46,976 nt of DNA from Duganella callida (GTDB lineage Bacteria; Pseudomonadota; Gammaproteobacteria; Burkholderiales; Burkholderiaceae_D): positions 1 to 46,976 of the forward strand of contig NZ_SPVG01000211.1 in NCBI RefSeq assembly GCF_004614165.1, read 5' to 3'. Positions 24,170 through 36,586 of the stretch are shown piece after piece. The notes beneath the pieces were generated by a model. The model worked only from the letters and a program-made list of their open reading frames with translations, was not told the origin of the DNA and did not search any database. Numbering within the stretch: position 1 is the stretch's first letter; each line of letters begins with the position of its first letter. A program made the position numbers and the translations under genes.

Positions 24170-24628
24170 TTATTCCATGGTGCCGGTGTCGAAGCCGGCC
24201 GGCAGCGCGCCGGGTATCCAGGCCCGCCCGGTGAACGCGCGCATATGGCCGTTGGAGACGATCACCACGTCCGCCTGGTTCACCGCCAGTTGCGAATGGC
24301 CGGCCTTGGGCCGCTTGGCGGCATTGCTGGTCATCACAGTGAATTTATCGCCGAGCAAGGTGCGCAGGTCGGGCAGGGTGGGACCGTTCCAGCTGACGGC
24401 AAACACCACGCCGTTGGCGTCGACGTATTCGCGCACCACGGTGCCGCTGTCCAGTGTCGCCTGGCTGATGGTGTAGACGGCGCCGGTGTCGGCGGCGGCC
24501 AGACTGCGCGCGGCCTGCCGGATCTGTTTGCCGCCGCCGAAGTCGGACGGAGAACTGCCCAGTGCCGCGTACGCCAGCGCGCCTTGCAGCAGGGACAGGA
24601 ACAACATCAGGGTGAATGCGTGGCGCAT
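24170..24628 (-). CDS. DUF2844 exported protein, partner of DUF3443
   Basis: 152 residues. A signal peptide ends near residue 19-21, giving a mature start AALGSSPSDF. The conserved block VYTISQATLDSGTVVREYVD followed by ANGVVFAVSWNGPTLPDLR and LLGDKF identifies DUF2844. It is the first gene of a two-gene unit with the DUF3443 lipoprotein, an association I know from Burkholderiales. Function is unknown; since DUF3443 looks like a protease, this small secreted protein could be its chaperone, inhibitor or substrate. That is inference from gene order only. Confidence 0.88.
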   Translation of the reverse strand: MRHAFTLMLFLSLLQGALAYAALGSSPSDFGGGKQIRQAARSLAAADTGAVYTISQATLDSGTVVREYVDANGVVFAVSWNGPTLPDLRTLLGDKFTVMTSNAAKRPKAGHSQLAVNQADVVIVSNGHMRAFTGRAWIPGALPAGFDTGTME

Positions 24629-24704
24629 GGGACACTCCGTTCAAGACCACGGCAGTGTAGAACGCCCCCGAGTTGGATTGAGTTAGGGAGATGTAAGAAA
24701 ACGT

Positions 24705-24732
24705 AAAAGAACGGCGTCCGCGGACGCCGTTC
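24705..24732 (-). terminator. Rho-independent terminator of the TonB-dependent receptor gene
   Basis: A perfect 24-bp palindrome (arms GAACGGCGTCCG and its complement, positions 24709-24732) is followed on the minus strand by TTTT. It lies 18 bp after the receptor stop codon. Confidence 0.78.
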
Positions 24733-24749
24733 CTTGAGGGCAGCAGGCT

Positions 24750-27131
24750 TTAGAACTTGACGTACAGGCGGCCGAAGTAGGACGCGCCGTTCAGACCGAA
24801 CTGCACCGATTCGTACTTGAAGCCATTGTCGGTCTCGTCCGGATTCTGGCTGGTCGGCTTGACGTTGAAGATGTTGTTGCCGCCAAACGTGAACTTCATG
24901 TTCTTGTTGATGGTGTAGGTCAGGCTCAGGTCGGCCGAGGTCTTGGCCTCATAGTGCTGGTTCGGCACGCCGGCGGCGGTGCCGCTGTAGGTGCCCAGCG
25001 TCTGCGGACCGAAGTGGATGATCTTCAGGTCGCCTTCCCAGTCGCCGTGGATGTAGTCGAAGCCCAGCGTCGCCTTCGAGCGCGGCGCGCCCTGTTCGAT
25101 GTACAGGCGTTCCTTCTCCGACAGCAGCACGTCCTCATAGCCCTTCAGCGAAGCCGGCGCATGGATGCCGGTCACTTCGGTCTTGCTGACGTTCATGGCC
25201 AGGTAAGTGTTCAACTTGTCCGCGCCGAAACTGGTCTTGTGCGAGGCAGTCAGGTCCAGGCCCTTGGTCTTGGTGTCGACCGAGTTGACGAAGAACTGCG
25301 CCTGGCCCACGCCCAGCGTCGCCAGCTTGGCCGCCAGGTCGGGATAGTTGCTGTCGTCGAAGCGGCCGGACAGCACGATGCGGTCCTTGATCTTGATCTG
25401 GTACAGGTCGGCGGTGACCGAGATCGCCTGGGTCGGCGTCCAGGTCGTGCCCAGCGTGTAGCTGGTGGATTTCTCTTCCTTCAGCTTGGGAATGCCGGCC
25501 AGGTTGGTGACCGCGCTGTTGTTCGGCGCCAGCACCACGTCGGTCGGCACGCCGCTGATGAAGTCGGTGAAGGTGGAGGAGAAATACATCTGCTGCAGCG
25601 ACGGCGCGCGGAAGCCGGTCGAGGCCGAACCGCGCAGCAGCACTGTCGGCGCCACGCGCCAGCTGCCGGCCAGCTTGCCGGTGGTGGTCGAGCCGAAGTC
25701 GCTGTATTTCTCGTAGCGCACCGCGCCCTGGGCCTTGACGGTGTCGGTCAGGTCGGCTTCCAGATCGAGGTAGGCGGCCAGACTGTGGCGGTTGGCGTCG
25801 ACCTGGTCGGCCGGCTGGAAGCCGGGGAAGCCCTGGCTGCCGGCGTTGCCGCCGATGCCGACGCCATCGGCGTCGACGTAGGAGCCCGGTTCGCCGGCGT
25901 AGATCTTGTAGTTCTCGTGGCGGTACTCGCCGCCGAACGCGACGTTCAGGCCGCCCGCGCCGAACACGCCGTCGAAGTAGCGGTTAAAGTCCAGGTTGGT
26001 GGTCAGCTGCTCGAAGGAGAAGCCGCCGGCGTTGAAGTGGTCGGGGCTGATGCCCTTGCCGCCGGCCAGCAAGTCCTTGTTGGCGATCGACGCGTTCAGC
26101 GTGTGGCTGATGTCGTAGATCATCTTGTTGTAGCCGTAGGTCTGCGACACGTCCATATTCCATTCGCCGACCTGGTTGCGGTGGCCGATGGTGGCGTAAC
26201 GGTCGTCGATCTGCGCATTGATGAATGGCACGAAGCCATCCGGATACATGGCGGCCGAGTTGCGCGACGGGATGTCGTCGCTGCCGATGCCGCCGCGCGA
26301 CCAGGCGCCCGACGAGGCGTCGCGGCTTTGCACGCCGGCGGTCAGGTACAGCCGGCCGCTGCCGACGGTCGGCAGTTCGCCGTTGAGGTACAGGGTCTGG
26401 TTTTCGGTCTTGCTGTCGCCGATGGTGCGTGGATTGTCGGGGCCGGCGCGGTTGGAGCGGCCGCGGTCCAGGTATTCGCCGGTGACGCCCAGCACGCCGC
26501 CATTGCCGATGTCGAAGCCGCAGTAGGCCGAGGCCAGGTAATTCTTGCCGTCGCCGGCGCTGTACTGACTGTAGCCGGCCACCGCTTCGCAGCCCTTGGA
26601 TTTTTTCAGGCCGATGTCCATCACGCCGGCGATCGCGTCCGAGCCGTACTGGGCGGCGGCGCCGTCGCGCAGCACCTGCACATCCTTGATTGCCATCATG
26701 GGGATGGCGTTCATGTCGGTGCCGGTGTTGCCCCGGTTGCGCGCGCCGAACAGGTTGACCAGCGCGGTGGTGTGGCGGCGCTTGCCGTTGACCAGCACCA
26801 GGGTCTGGTCGGAACCGAGGCCGCGCAGCGCGGCCGAATCGACCAGGTCGGCGCCGTCGGAGCCGGTCTGGCGGGTCGAGTTGAACGACGGTGAAATATA
26901 GGTCAGCGTCTGCGCCAGGTCGAACTGGCCACCCGACTCGGAGACTTTGCTCAGGGGGATCACGTCCACCGGCACCACGGTATCGGTGGCCGAGCTGGTC
27001 GCGCGGCGCGAGCCGACGATGCTCACCGATTGCAGATCGGATTGCGCGGCCGCGTCCGCCATTACGGTCAGCGCGCTGGCGCCGTACAGGCTGAGCAGAA
27101 CGGCTTTATGTAAGATTTTGTTGTTGATCAT
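24750..27131 (-). CDS. TonB-dependent outer membrane receptor
   Basis: 793 residues. A signal peptide is followed by the TonB-box region near SVSIVGSRR, the plug domain (about 45-165: VDSAALRGLGSDQTLVLVNGKRR, in parts, and VQVLRDGAAAQYGSDAIAGVM), and a beta barrel ending in the aromatic C-terminus LYVKF. These proteins take up iron chelates or other scarce nutrients using TonB energy. The plug type, with NGKRRHTTALVN, is common among receptors of unspecified substrate in Xanthomonas and Massilia relatives, so I give no substrate. No FecIR or carbohydrate genes adjoin it. The divergent upstream region carries a palindrome, see the intergenic entry. Confidence 0.92.
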   Translation of the reverse strand: MINNKILHKAVLLSLYGASALTVMADAAAQSDLQSVSIVGSRRATSSATDTVVPVDVIPLSKVSESGGQFDLAQTLTYISPSFNSTRQTGSDGADLVDSAALRGLGSDQTLVLVNGKRRHTTALVNLFGARNRGNTGTDMNAIPMMAIKDVQVLRDGAAAQYGSDAIAGVMDIGLKKSKGCEAVAGYSQYSAGDGKNYLASAYCGFDIGNGGVLGVTGEYLDRGRSNRAGPDNPRTIGDSKTENQTLYLNGELPTVGSGRLYLTAGVQSRDASSGAWSRGGIGSDDIPSRNSAAMYPDGFVPFINAQIDDRYATIGHRNQVGEWNMDVSQTYGYNKMIYDISHTLNASIANKDLLAGGKGISPDHFNAGGFSFEQLTTNLDFNRYFDGVFGAGGLNVAFGGEYRHENYKIYAGEPGSYVDADGVGIGGNAGSQGFPGFQPADQVDANRHSLAAYLDLEADLTDTVKAQGAVRYEKYSDFGSTTTGKLAGSWRVAPTVLLRGSASTGFRAPSLQQMYFSSTFTDFISGVPTDVVLAPNNSAVTNLAGIPKLKEEKSTSYTLGTTWTPTQAISVTADLYQIKIKDRIVLSGRFDDSNYPDLAAKLATLGVGQAQFFVNSVDTKTKGLDLTASHKTSFGADKLNTYLAMNVSKTEVTGIHAPASLKGYEDVLLSEKERLYIEQGAPRSKATLGFDYIHGDWEGDLKIIHFGPQTLGTYSGTAAGVPNQHYEAKTSADLSLTYTINKNMKFTFGGNNIFNVKPTSQNPDETDNGFKYESVQFGLNGASYFGRLYVKF

Positions 27132-27465
27132 TGTCTACTCCCGGAAAACTTGATTTTATTCAAATTGGTTATATAGACAGGTGTTTTTCTAACAATTTTG
27201 CGTGCGAACATTATTTAGTGTTGCATCCATGCTTCACACTAAGGGAAACCCTTACGTAGTGCTACGGAATTCGGCATTTCCGCCGATCAGTACCCTATCG
27301 TTCAGCAATTCCGTAGGTAGCCGGCAGGGCGCACGCCGTGCCGCGGATGCACGGCGAGTCGTCCATTTTTTGCATTCTGGGCCATTAAATGGGCGGTCTG
27401 TCGCATCGTGCACTGGCTGACGGCGCGGCGATGCAAAAATGTCTTTTTCATCAGGGAAAGACGTC
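27132..27465. promoter_or_regulatory. Intergenic region between TonB receptor and hydrolase genes
   Basis: 334 bp without a gene. It holds a palindrome CGTAG-TG-CTACG at 27255-27266, a longer inverted repeat CTACGGAATT (27262-27271) with AATTCCGTAG (27307-27316), and a hairpin CGCCGTG/CACGGCG at 27334-27356. The part next to the receptor (27140-27200) is AT-rich and should hold its promoter. The CGTAG repeats resemble operators of LuxR/NarL-type regulators. Confidence 0.5.
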
Positions 27466-28263
27466 ATGATAATGCGTAGCGTAGCGGTGATGGCTGGACT
27501 GTGGTGCGCCGGACAGGCGCTGGCGGCCACCGTCACAACGGAGCTGATCGATGGCCGCGCGGTCGAAATGATCAGCGTAAAGAATCCGGCGGCCAAGGCG
27601 GTGGTGGTATTTGAAAACGGTTCGCGCGCCACTGTCGACAAGTGGGACAAGGTGATCGACGCCATTGCGCCGCAAGCCTCGGTGTTCGCCTACAACCGTC
27701 CCGGCTACGGCAAGAGCGCCGAAACCGACGCGCCGCGCGACGGCCTGACCATCGTCGAGCAACTGCGCGCGCAGCTGCGTCAACAGGGGCTGAGGCCGCC
27801 CTACATCCTGGTTGGCCATTCGCTGGGCGGCCTGTACATGCAGTTGTTTGCCAAGCGCCATCCAGAAGAGGTCAGTGGCATCGTACTGGTCGATTCATTG
27901 TACCCACGCGTGATCAAGAAGCAGGAAGACTTCCCCCTGTTGACCCGTGTCGGCGCCCGCCTGTTCTTTTCGAGCATGGTGCGCAAGGAAATCAACAGTA
28001 TTGACGAAACCAGCGAACAAGTGCTGGCGCAAGGCTCGATCGACGATAAGCCCCTGATTCGCCTGGTCAACCAGCCCAGGGGCGCCACTGCCATCCCCGT
28101 CGATTTCGGCGTCGTCAACAAGGACCCGCAAACCGTCGCTTTCGTCAAAGCGCTGTACCCGCAGGCCAAAACGGTGTTTGTCGACTCCGACCACCAGATG
28201 CAGACCGCTACACCGCAAGCGGTCATCGACGCTATCAAGGAAATGATTGTCTTGCGGCAATAG
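27466..28263 (+). CDS. Secreted alpha/beta hydrolase
   Basis: 265 residues from the ATG at 27466, with AGGGA 8 bp upstream. A signal peptide MIMRSVAVMAGLWCAGQALA precedes the hydrolase fold: VFENGSRATVDKW (oxyanion region), FAYNRPGYGKS, nucleophile in GHSLGGLYMQ, acid probably in the strand FVDSDHQMQ, where His is also present. The family includes esterases and proline iminopeptidase-like enzymes; substrate unknown. It ends 52 bp before dnaE2, and the SOS box lies in that gap, so the two are separately regulated. Confidence 0.83.
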   Translation: MIMRSVAVMAGLWCAGQALAATVTTELIDGRAVEMISVKNPAAKAVVVFENGSRATVDKWDKVIDAIAPQASVFAYNRPGYGKSAETDAPRDGLTIVEQLRAQLRQQGLRPPYILVGHSLGGLYMQLFAKRHPEEVSGIVLVDSLYPRVIKKQEDFPLLTRVGARLFFSSMVRKEINSIDETSEQVLAQGSIDDKPLIRLVNQPRGATAIPVDFGVVNKDPQTVAFVKALYPQAKTVFVDSDHQMQTATPQAVIDAIKEMIVLRQ

Positions 28264-28289
28264 CCTGACCCAACGCGAATAGGGTAAAA

Positions 28290-28309
28290 TACTGTATATA
28301 TAAACAGTA
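28290..28309 (+). promoter_or_regulatory. LexA-binding SOS box upstream of dnaE2
   Basis: TACTGT-ATATATAA-ACAGTA, with the same perfect 6-bp arms as the imuA box. It ends 6 bp before the dnaE2 ATG, and no Shine-Dalgarno sequence fits between them. TAAAAT at 28285-28290 and TATAAA at 28299-28304 are possible -10 elements inside or beside the box. Confidence 0.94.
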
Positions 28310-28315
28310 TCAACC

Positions 28316-31300
28316 ATGAGCACCCCTCCGCCATCAACGGAATTGCCGGCGTATGCCGAGCTGTTCTGTCTATCCAATTTTTCGTTTCTGCAGGGCGCCT
28401 CCCATGCGGAAGAATTGGTGGCGCGCGCGGCACAGCTCAATTATGCGGCGCTGGCCATTACCGATGAGTGTTCGCTGGCCGGCGTGGTGCGCGCGCATGG
28501 GGAGGCGAAGAAGGCGGGCTTGCCGCTGATCATCGGCAGCTATTTCAAGCTGAGCAATCCGGATGGCAGCGCGGCCCTGTCGCTGGTGGCGCTGGCCACC
28601 AACAAGAATGGTTACGGCAATTTGTGCGAACTGATCACGATAGGCCGCAACCGCGTCGAAAAGGGGCGTTACCTGTTGCGGCCGGACGACCTGGCCGCGC
28701 CGCCGCCCGCCTTCGCCCACCTGCGCGGATTGCCGGACTGCCTGCTGATCCTGCTGCCGGATTACCCCGCCCACCAGGCCGAGGATGTGGACCGGCTGCA
28801 CCTGCAGGCGGCGTGGATGGAAGCCACGTTTCCAGGCCGCTCATGGATGGGCCTGAATCTGCTGCTGCGTTCTTTCGATGAGGCGCACCGCCTCAGCATT
28901 GCCGAAGTGGCGACCCAGCACCGCATGCCGGTGGTGGCGGTCGGTCATGTGTGCATGCATGTGCGTTCGCGCAAGCCGCTGCAGGATACGATGACCGCCA
29001 TCCGCGTCGGCCGGCCGGTGGGCGAGTGCGGCTACGCGCTGGCGCAGAACGCCGAGCAGCACCTGCGCCCGCGTGTGCTGCTGGCCAACCTGTATCCGGC
29101 GTCGGCGCTGGCGGAGACGGTGCGCATCGCGCAACTGTGCACCTTCAATTTGACCGAACTGCGCTATCACTATCCGAGCGAGCTGATACCGCCCGGCCAC
29201 ACGCCGGGCAGCTATCTGCGACAGGAAGTGGAGCTCGGCATTCTGCGTTTCTGGCCGGGCGGCGCGTCGCCGAAAGTCCGGGACCAGGTCGAGAAAGAGC
29301 TGACGCTGATTGCGGCACTGGAGTACGAGTCATATTTTCTGACCGTGTACGACATCGTGCGCTTCGCGCGCTCCAGGGATATCCTGTGTCAGGGACGCGG
29401 CTCGGCCGCCAACTCGGCGGTCTGCTATTGCCTGGGCATCACCGCCGTCGATCCCGAGCGCGGCAATCTGCTGACCGGCCGCTTCATCTCGCGCGAGCGC
29501 AACGAGCCGCCCGACATCGACGTCGATTTCGAGCACCAGCGGCGCGAAGAGGTGATTCAGTACATCTACGAGAAGTACGGCCATGACCGGGCGGCCCTGG
29601 CGGCGGTGGTGATCTGCTATCGGCCGCGCAGTGCGCTGCGTGACAGCGGCAAGGCGCTGGGCGTGGACCTGGCCGTGGTCGACAAGGTCTGCAAGTCGCA
29701 CCGCTGGTTCGACAGTCGCCACGATCTGCTGGCGCGGCTGCAGGAATGCGGTCTCGATCCGGCGGCGCAATTGTCCCAGCAATGGGCGGCGCTGGCGTTT
29801 GCCCTGCTGAACAATCCGCGCCACCTGTCGCAGCATCCGGGCGGCTTCGTGATCTCGCACGAGAAGCTGACGCGGCTGGTGCCGATCGAGGCGGCCACCA
29901 TGGAAAACCGCTATGTGATCCAGTGGGACAAGGACGATCTCGAAGAACTCGGGCTGATGAAGGTGGACGTGCTGGCGCTGGGCATGCTGTCGGCGTTGCG
30001 CCGCTCGCTGGACCTGCTGAGCGTGCGCTACGGCCGGCCGTTCGCCATGCATGACATCCCCAAAGAAGACCCCGCGACCTACGACATGATGTGCGAGGCC
30101 GACACCATCGGGGTGTTCCAGATCGAATCGCGCGCGCAGATGAGCATGCTGCCGCGCCTGCGGCCCAGGGAGTTTTACGACCTGGTGATCGAGGTGGCGA
30201 TCGTGCGGCCGGGGCCGATCCAGGGCGGCATGGTGCATCCTTATCTGCAGCGGCGCGTGGACCCCACCAAGATCGATTGTCCGCCCGGTCTGGAAGTCGC
30301 CCTGAAGCGTACGCTGGGCGTGCCGATCTTCCAGGAGCAGGTGATGCAGATCGCCATGATCGCGGCCGGCTTTACCGAGGGCGAGGCCGACGATCTGCGG
30401 CGCGCCATGGCGGCCTGGAAGCGCAAGGGCGGCGTCGACAAGTACAAGGACCGCATCGTCGACGGCATGATCGAGCGTGGCTATGAGGAGGATTTTGCCC
30501 TGGCCATCTGCGAGCAGATCAAGGGCTTCGGCGAATACGGCTTTCCCGAATCGCACTCCGCCAGCTTCGCCCTGCTGACCTACAACAGCTCGTGGATCAA
30601 GCGCCATGAGCCGGCGGCTTTCCTGTGCGCGCTGTTGAACAGCCAGCCGATGGGCTTCTACAGTCCCTCGCAGCTGGTGCAGGACGCGAAACGGCATGGC
30701 GTGGTGGTGCGCGCGATCGATGTCACCGTCAGCGACTGGGAATCCACGCTGGAAGAGGAAACCGGCAAGCTGCGGCAGCCGGCGGTGCGGCTCGGCCTGA
30801 CGATGCTGAAGGGCATGCGCGAGGACGTCGCCAAGCGCATCGAAGCGGCGCGCCAGCAGCAGCCGTTCGCCAGCGTTGCCGACCTGGCGCGGCGCGCCGA
30901 CCTCGACCGCCACGCGCTGCAGGTGCTGGCCGGCGGCAACGCGCTGAGCCGCTTGGCCGGGCATCGGCGCCAGGCCTTGTGGCAGGCGGTCGGCGCGGTG
31001 CCGGACCAGGATTTGCTGCGTCCCACCATGCCCGACGAGGAAACACCCGCATTGCGGGCGCCCAGCGAAGGCGAGGACATCCTCGGCGATTACCGCTCGC
31101 ACGGCCTGACGCTGCGCCGGCATCCGGTGGCGCTGCTGCGGCCGGCGCTGTTCCAGCATCGCTTCATGCCGGCGACCACGCTCAACACCTACACCAGCGG
31201 CATGGTGGCGCGCGCCTGCGGCATGGTCACGGTGCGGCAGCGGCCCGGCACCGCCAAGGGCGTGATTTTCATGACGCTGGAAGATGAAACCGGCAGCGTC

Positions 31301-31483
31301 AACGTGATCATCTGGCCGACGTTGCTGGAACAGCAGCGGCGCGAAGTGCTGAGCGCGCCGCTGCTGGGGGTGTATGGGGTGTGGCAGGAAGAGGGCAAGG
31401 TGCGCCACCTGGTGGCCAAGCGGCTGGTCGACATGTCGCACCTGCTGGGCAGGTTGCCGACCGTGAGCCGCGATTTCTGTTAA
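28316..31483 (+). CDS. dnaE2: Error-prone DNA polymerase DnaE2
   Basis: 1055 residues, the normal length for the family. The PHP domain opens FCLSNFSFLQGASHAEELV and LAITDECSLAGVVRAHGEAK. The polymerase core has PPDIDVDFEHQRREEVI, with the catalytic Asp pair of DIDVDF, and VRPGPIQGGMVHPYL. A helix-hairpin-helix region and an OB fold (GMVTVRQRPGTAKGVIFMTL, VNVIIWP) close the protein. DnaE2 is the C-family polymerase of the ImuA-ImuB-DnaE2 mutasome, copying damaged DNA after SOS induction. It is 21 kb from imuAB but has an identical type of LexA box. Its stop overlaps the convergent small gene by 4 bp. Confidence 0.96.
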   Translation: MSTPPPSTELPAYAELFCLSNFSFLQGASHAEELVARAAQLNYAALAITDECSLAGVVRAHGEAKKAGLPLIIGSYFKLSNPDGSAALSLVALATNKNGYGNLCELITIGRNRVEKGRYLLRPDDLAAPPPAFAHLRGLPDCLLILLPDYPAHQAEDVDRLHLQAAWMEATFPGRSWMGLNLLLRSFDEAHRLSIAEVATQHRMPVVAVGHVCMHVRSRKPLQDTMTAIRVGRPVGECGYALAQNAEQHLRPRVLLANLYPASALAETVRIAQLCTFNLTELRYHYPSELIPPGHTPGSYLRQEVELGILRFWPGGASPKVRDQVEKELTLIAALEYESYFLTVYDIVRFARSRDILCQGRGSAANSAVCYCLGITAVDPERGNLLTGRFISRERNEPPDIDVDFEHQRREEVIQYIYEKYGHDRAALAAVVICYRPRSALRDSGKALGVDLAVVDKVCKSHRWFDSRHDLLARLQECGLDPAAQLSQQWAALAFALLNNPRHLSQHPGGFVISHEKLTRLVPIEAATMENRYVIQWDKDDLEELGLMKVDVLALGMLSALRRSLDLLSVRYGRPFAMHDIPKEDPATYDMMCEADTIGVFQIESRAQMSMLPRLRPREFYDLVIEVAIVRPGPIQGGMVHPYLQRRVDPTKIDCPPGLEVALKRTLGVPIFQEQVMQIAMIAAGFTEGEADDLRRAMAAWKRKGGVDKYKDRIVDGMIERGYEEDFALAICEQIKGFGEYGFPESHSASFALLTYNSSWIKRHEPAAFLCALLNSQPMGFYSPSQLVQDAKRHGVVVRAIDVTVSDWESTLEEETGKLRQPAVRLGLTMLKGMREDVAKRIEAARQQQPFASVADLARRADLDRHALQVLAGGNALSRLAGHRRQALWQAVGAVPDQDLLRPTMPDEETPALRAPSEGEDILGDYRSHGLTLRRHPVALLRPALFQHRFMPATTLNTYTSGMVARACGMVTVRQRPGTAKGVIFMTLEDETGSVNVIIWPTLLEQQRREVLSAPLLGVYGVWQEEGKVRHLVAKRLVDMSHLLGRLPTVSRDFC

Positions 31484-31662
31484 TGACGCGACGAACGTCG
31501 TCGCAAGTGGACCGCCACCATCGATTCGTGCCCGTCGGCCCAACCGCTGAGCATGACGGGCATGCCATCCTGCAGCCGCTCGGGGCGGCGCAGGAAGTTA
31601 CGGTACAACCAGTGAGCAGCCAGGCCGGCGACGCCGACCAGCACGAGGATGGCGGCCAACAT
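31480..31662 (-). CDS. Small membrane protein coupled to the PRC-barrel gene
   Basis: 60 residues: a single hydrophobic helix (about 2-19) and a basic tail ending RRRSSRH. It starts inside the stop of the PRC-barrel gene (TGATG), and GGGAG lies 7 bp upstream, so translational coupling is likely. Third codon positions are strongly GC-biased as in real genes here. I know no family. It may be missed by automatic annotation because it is short. The end overlaps dnaE2's stop by 4 bp on the opposite strand. Confidence 0.55.
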   Translation of the reverse strand: MLAAILVLVGVAGLAAHWLYRNFLRRPERLQDGMPVMLSGWADGHESMVAVHLRRRSSRH

Positions 31663-32090
31663 CACCGTGCTCCCGTGCCCGTGCCGCCGAGACTGCCGCC
31701 GGTGCCGTAGTAGCTGTGCACCTGGCTGGCCCAGGTCTGGTTGGCCATGTCCGGCCAGTCGTCCTTGTCGAAACCTGGCGCCGCCTCGATGCGCTCCTTG
31801 TCGATGTTCAGCGTGAAGCGCTTGTTGACGGTGTCCAGGGTCAGCGCCTCCCATGGCACGGCAAACAGTTTTTCGCCCATGGTCAGCACGCCGCCCGACG
31901 CCATCACCGCGTAGGCGATCTGGCCGGTGCGCATGTCCAGCATGATTTCCTTGATGGTGCCCAGGTGTTCGTTCTGCAGATTGTGCACGTGGTCGCCGAT
32001 CAGGGTGTCGGCGCCCATCAGTTCCGGACCCGGGCCCTTGTGGCCGCGGTCCACGTACATGCCGTATTGGTCGCGATCTTCGTAGCTCAT
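31662..32090 (-). CDS. PRC-barrel domain protein
   Basis: 142 residues from the ATG at 32090, with GGGAGGT upstream. The PRC-barrel block LMGADTLIGDHVHNLQNEHL, then GTIKEIMLDMRTGQIAYAVM and GEKLFAVPWEALTLD, covers about 25-100. The C-terminal part is rich in Gly and aromatic residues (HSYYGTGGSLGGTGTG). Such free-standing PRC proteins in proteobacteria are usually linked to envelope or osmotic stress and RNA or photosynthesis-related assembly roles in other groups; the role here is unknown. Confidence 0.85.
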   Translation of the reverse strand: MSYEDRDQYGMYVDRGHKGPGPELMGADTLIGDHVHNLQNEHLGTIKEIMLDMRTGQIAYAVMASGGVLTMGEKLFAVPWEALTLDTVNKRFTLNIDKERIEAAPGFDKDDWPDMANQTWASQVHSYYGTGGSLGGTGTGAR

Positions 32091-32164
32091 GATACCTCCC
32101 GTAATCAATGAGTTATCATTTTGCTCTCGGTTTGTCAGCTGGTCTGTACGCTGATGCACCCTCC

Positions 32165-32200
32165 GGCAAGCTTGCCAAAGCGGTCAGACGGCGCGCTTTG
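32165..32200. repeat. Palindrome and hairpin upstream of pyrG
   Basis: GGCAAGCTTGCC (32165-32176) is a perfect 12-bp palindrome. It runs into CAAAGCG/CGCTTTG (32176-32182 with 32194-32200). The 10-bp core GCAAGCTTGC occurs again upstream of eno at 34827-34836. TATAAT at 32235-32240 follows and could be the pyrG -10. Confidence 0.45.
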
Positions 32201-32232
32201 CCGGGCAGAAGGTGAAGAATCGGCGGTTTTAG

Positions 32233-36208
<3,976 letters not shown>

Positions 36209-36218
36209 TCAAGCCAGC

Positions 36219-36247
36219 GCGGCCGGAGTCGTTCCCGTTCCGGCCGC
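36219..36247. other. Stem-loop between eno and ftsB
   Basis: GCGGCCGGA and TCCGGCCGC form a perfect 9-bp stem 10 bp after the eno stop. No T tract follows, and ftsB starts 9 bp after it, so it looks more like a partial attenuator or mRNA processing/stabilising hairpin than a full terminator. Confidence 0.5.
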
Positions 36248-36256
36248 TGTCGCCCC

Positions 36257-36586
36257 ATGCGTCTGATTACCCTCGCCCTCGCATTCCTGCTGCTGCTGAT
36301 CCAGTACCCTTTGTGGCTGGGGAAGGGCGGCTGGCTGCGCGTCAAGGATTTCGAGGCACAGGTCGACGTGGCGCACAAGCGCAACGCGGAACTGCTGGCG
36401 CGTAACGCCAAACTCGATTCCGAAGTGCGCGACTTGAAAGACGGCACCGGCGCCGTCGAGGAACGGGCTCGCTACGAGCTCAACATGATCAAGCAAAACG
36501 AGATCTTCATTCAGATCGTCGGCAAGGATAAAGCCGCTCCCCTGGCGCCACTGGCGCCCCGTCCCGCTACCCCGCCCCAGCAATAA
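36257..36586 (+). CDS. ftsB: Cell division protein FtsB
   Basis: 109 residues. One N-terminal membrane helix (about 4-21), then a periplasmic coiled coil (about 30-70, [20 protein letters not shown]) and a Pro-rich tail. FtsB joins FtsL and FtsQ in the divisome. The family mark YPLWLGKGG follows the membrane helix. No clear ribosome site is visible; the gene follows eno by 48 bp and is probably cotranscribed with it. Confidence 0.93.
   Translation: MRLITLALAFLLLLIQYPLWLGKGGWLRVKDFEAQVDVAHKRNAELLARNAKLDSEVRDLKDGTGAVEERARYELNMIKQNEIFIQIVGKDKAAPLAPLAPRPATPPQQ

Noticed and set aside
36219-36247. Terminator between eno and ftsB
   Set aside because: The stem is strong but has no T tract and lies 9 bp before ftsB; kept only as a stem-loop.
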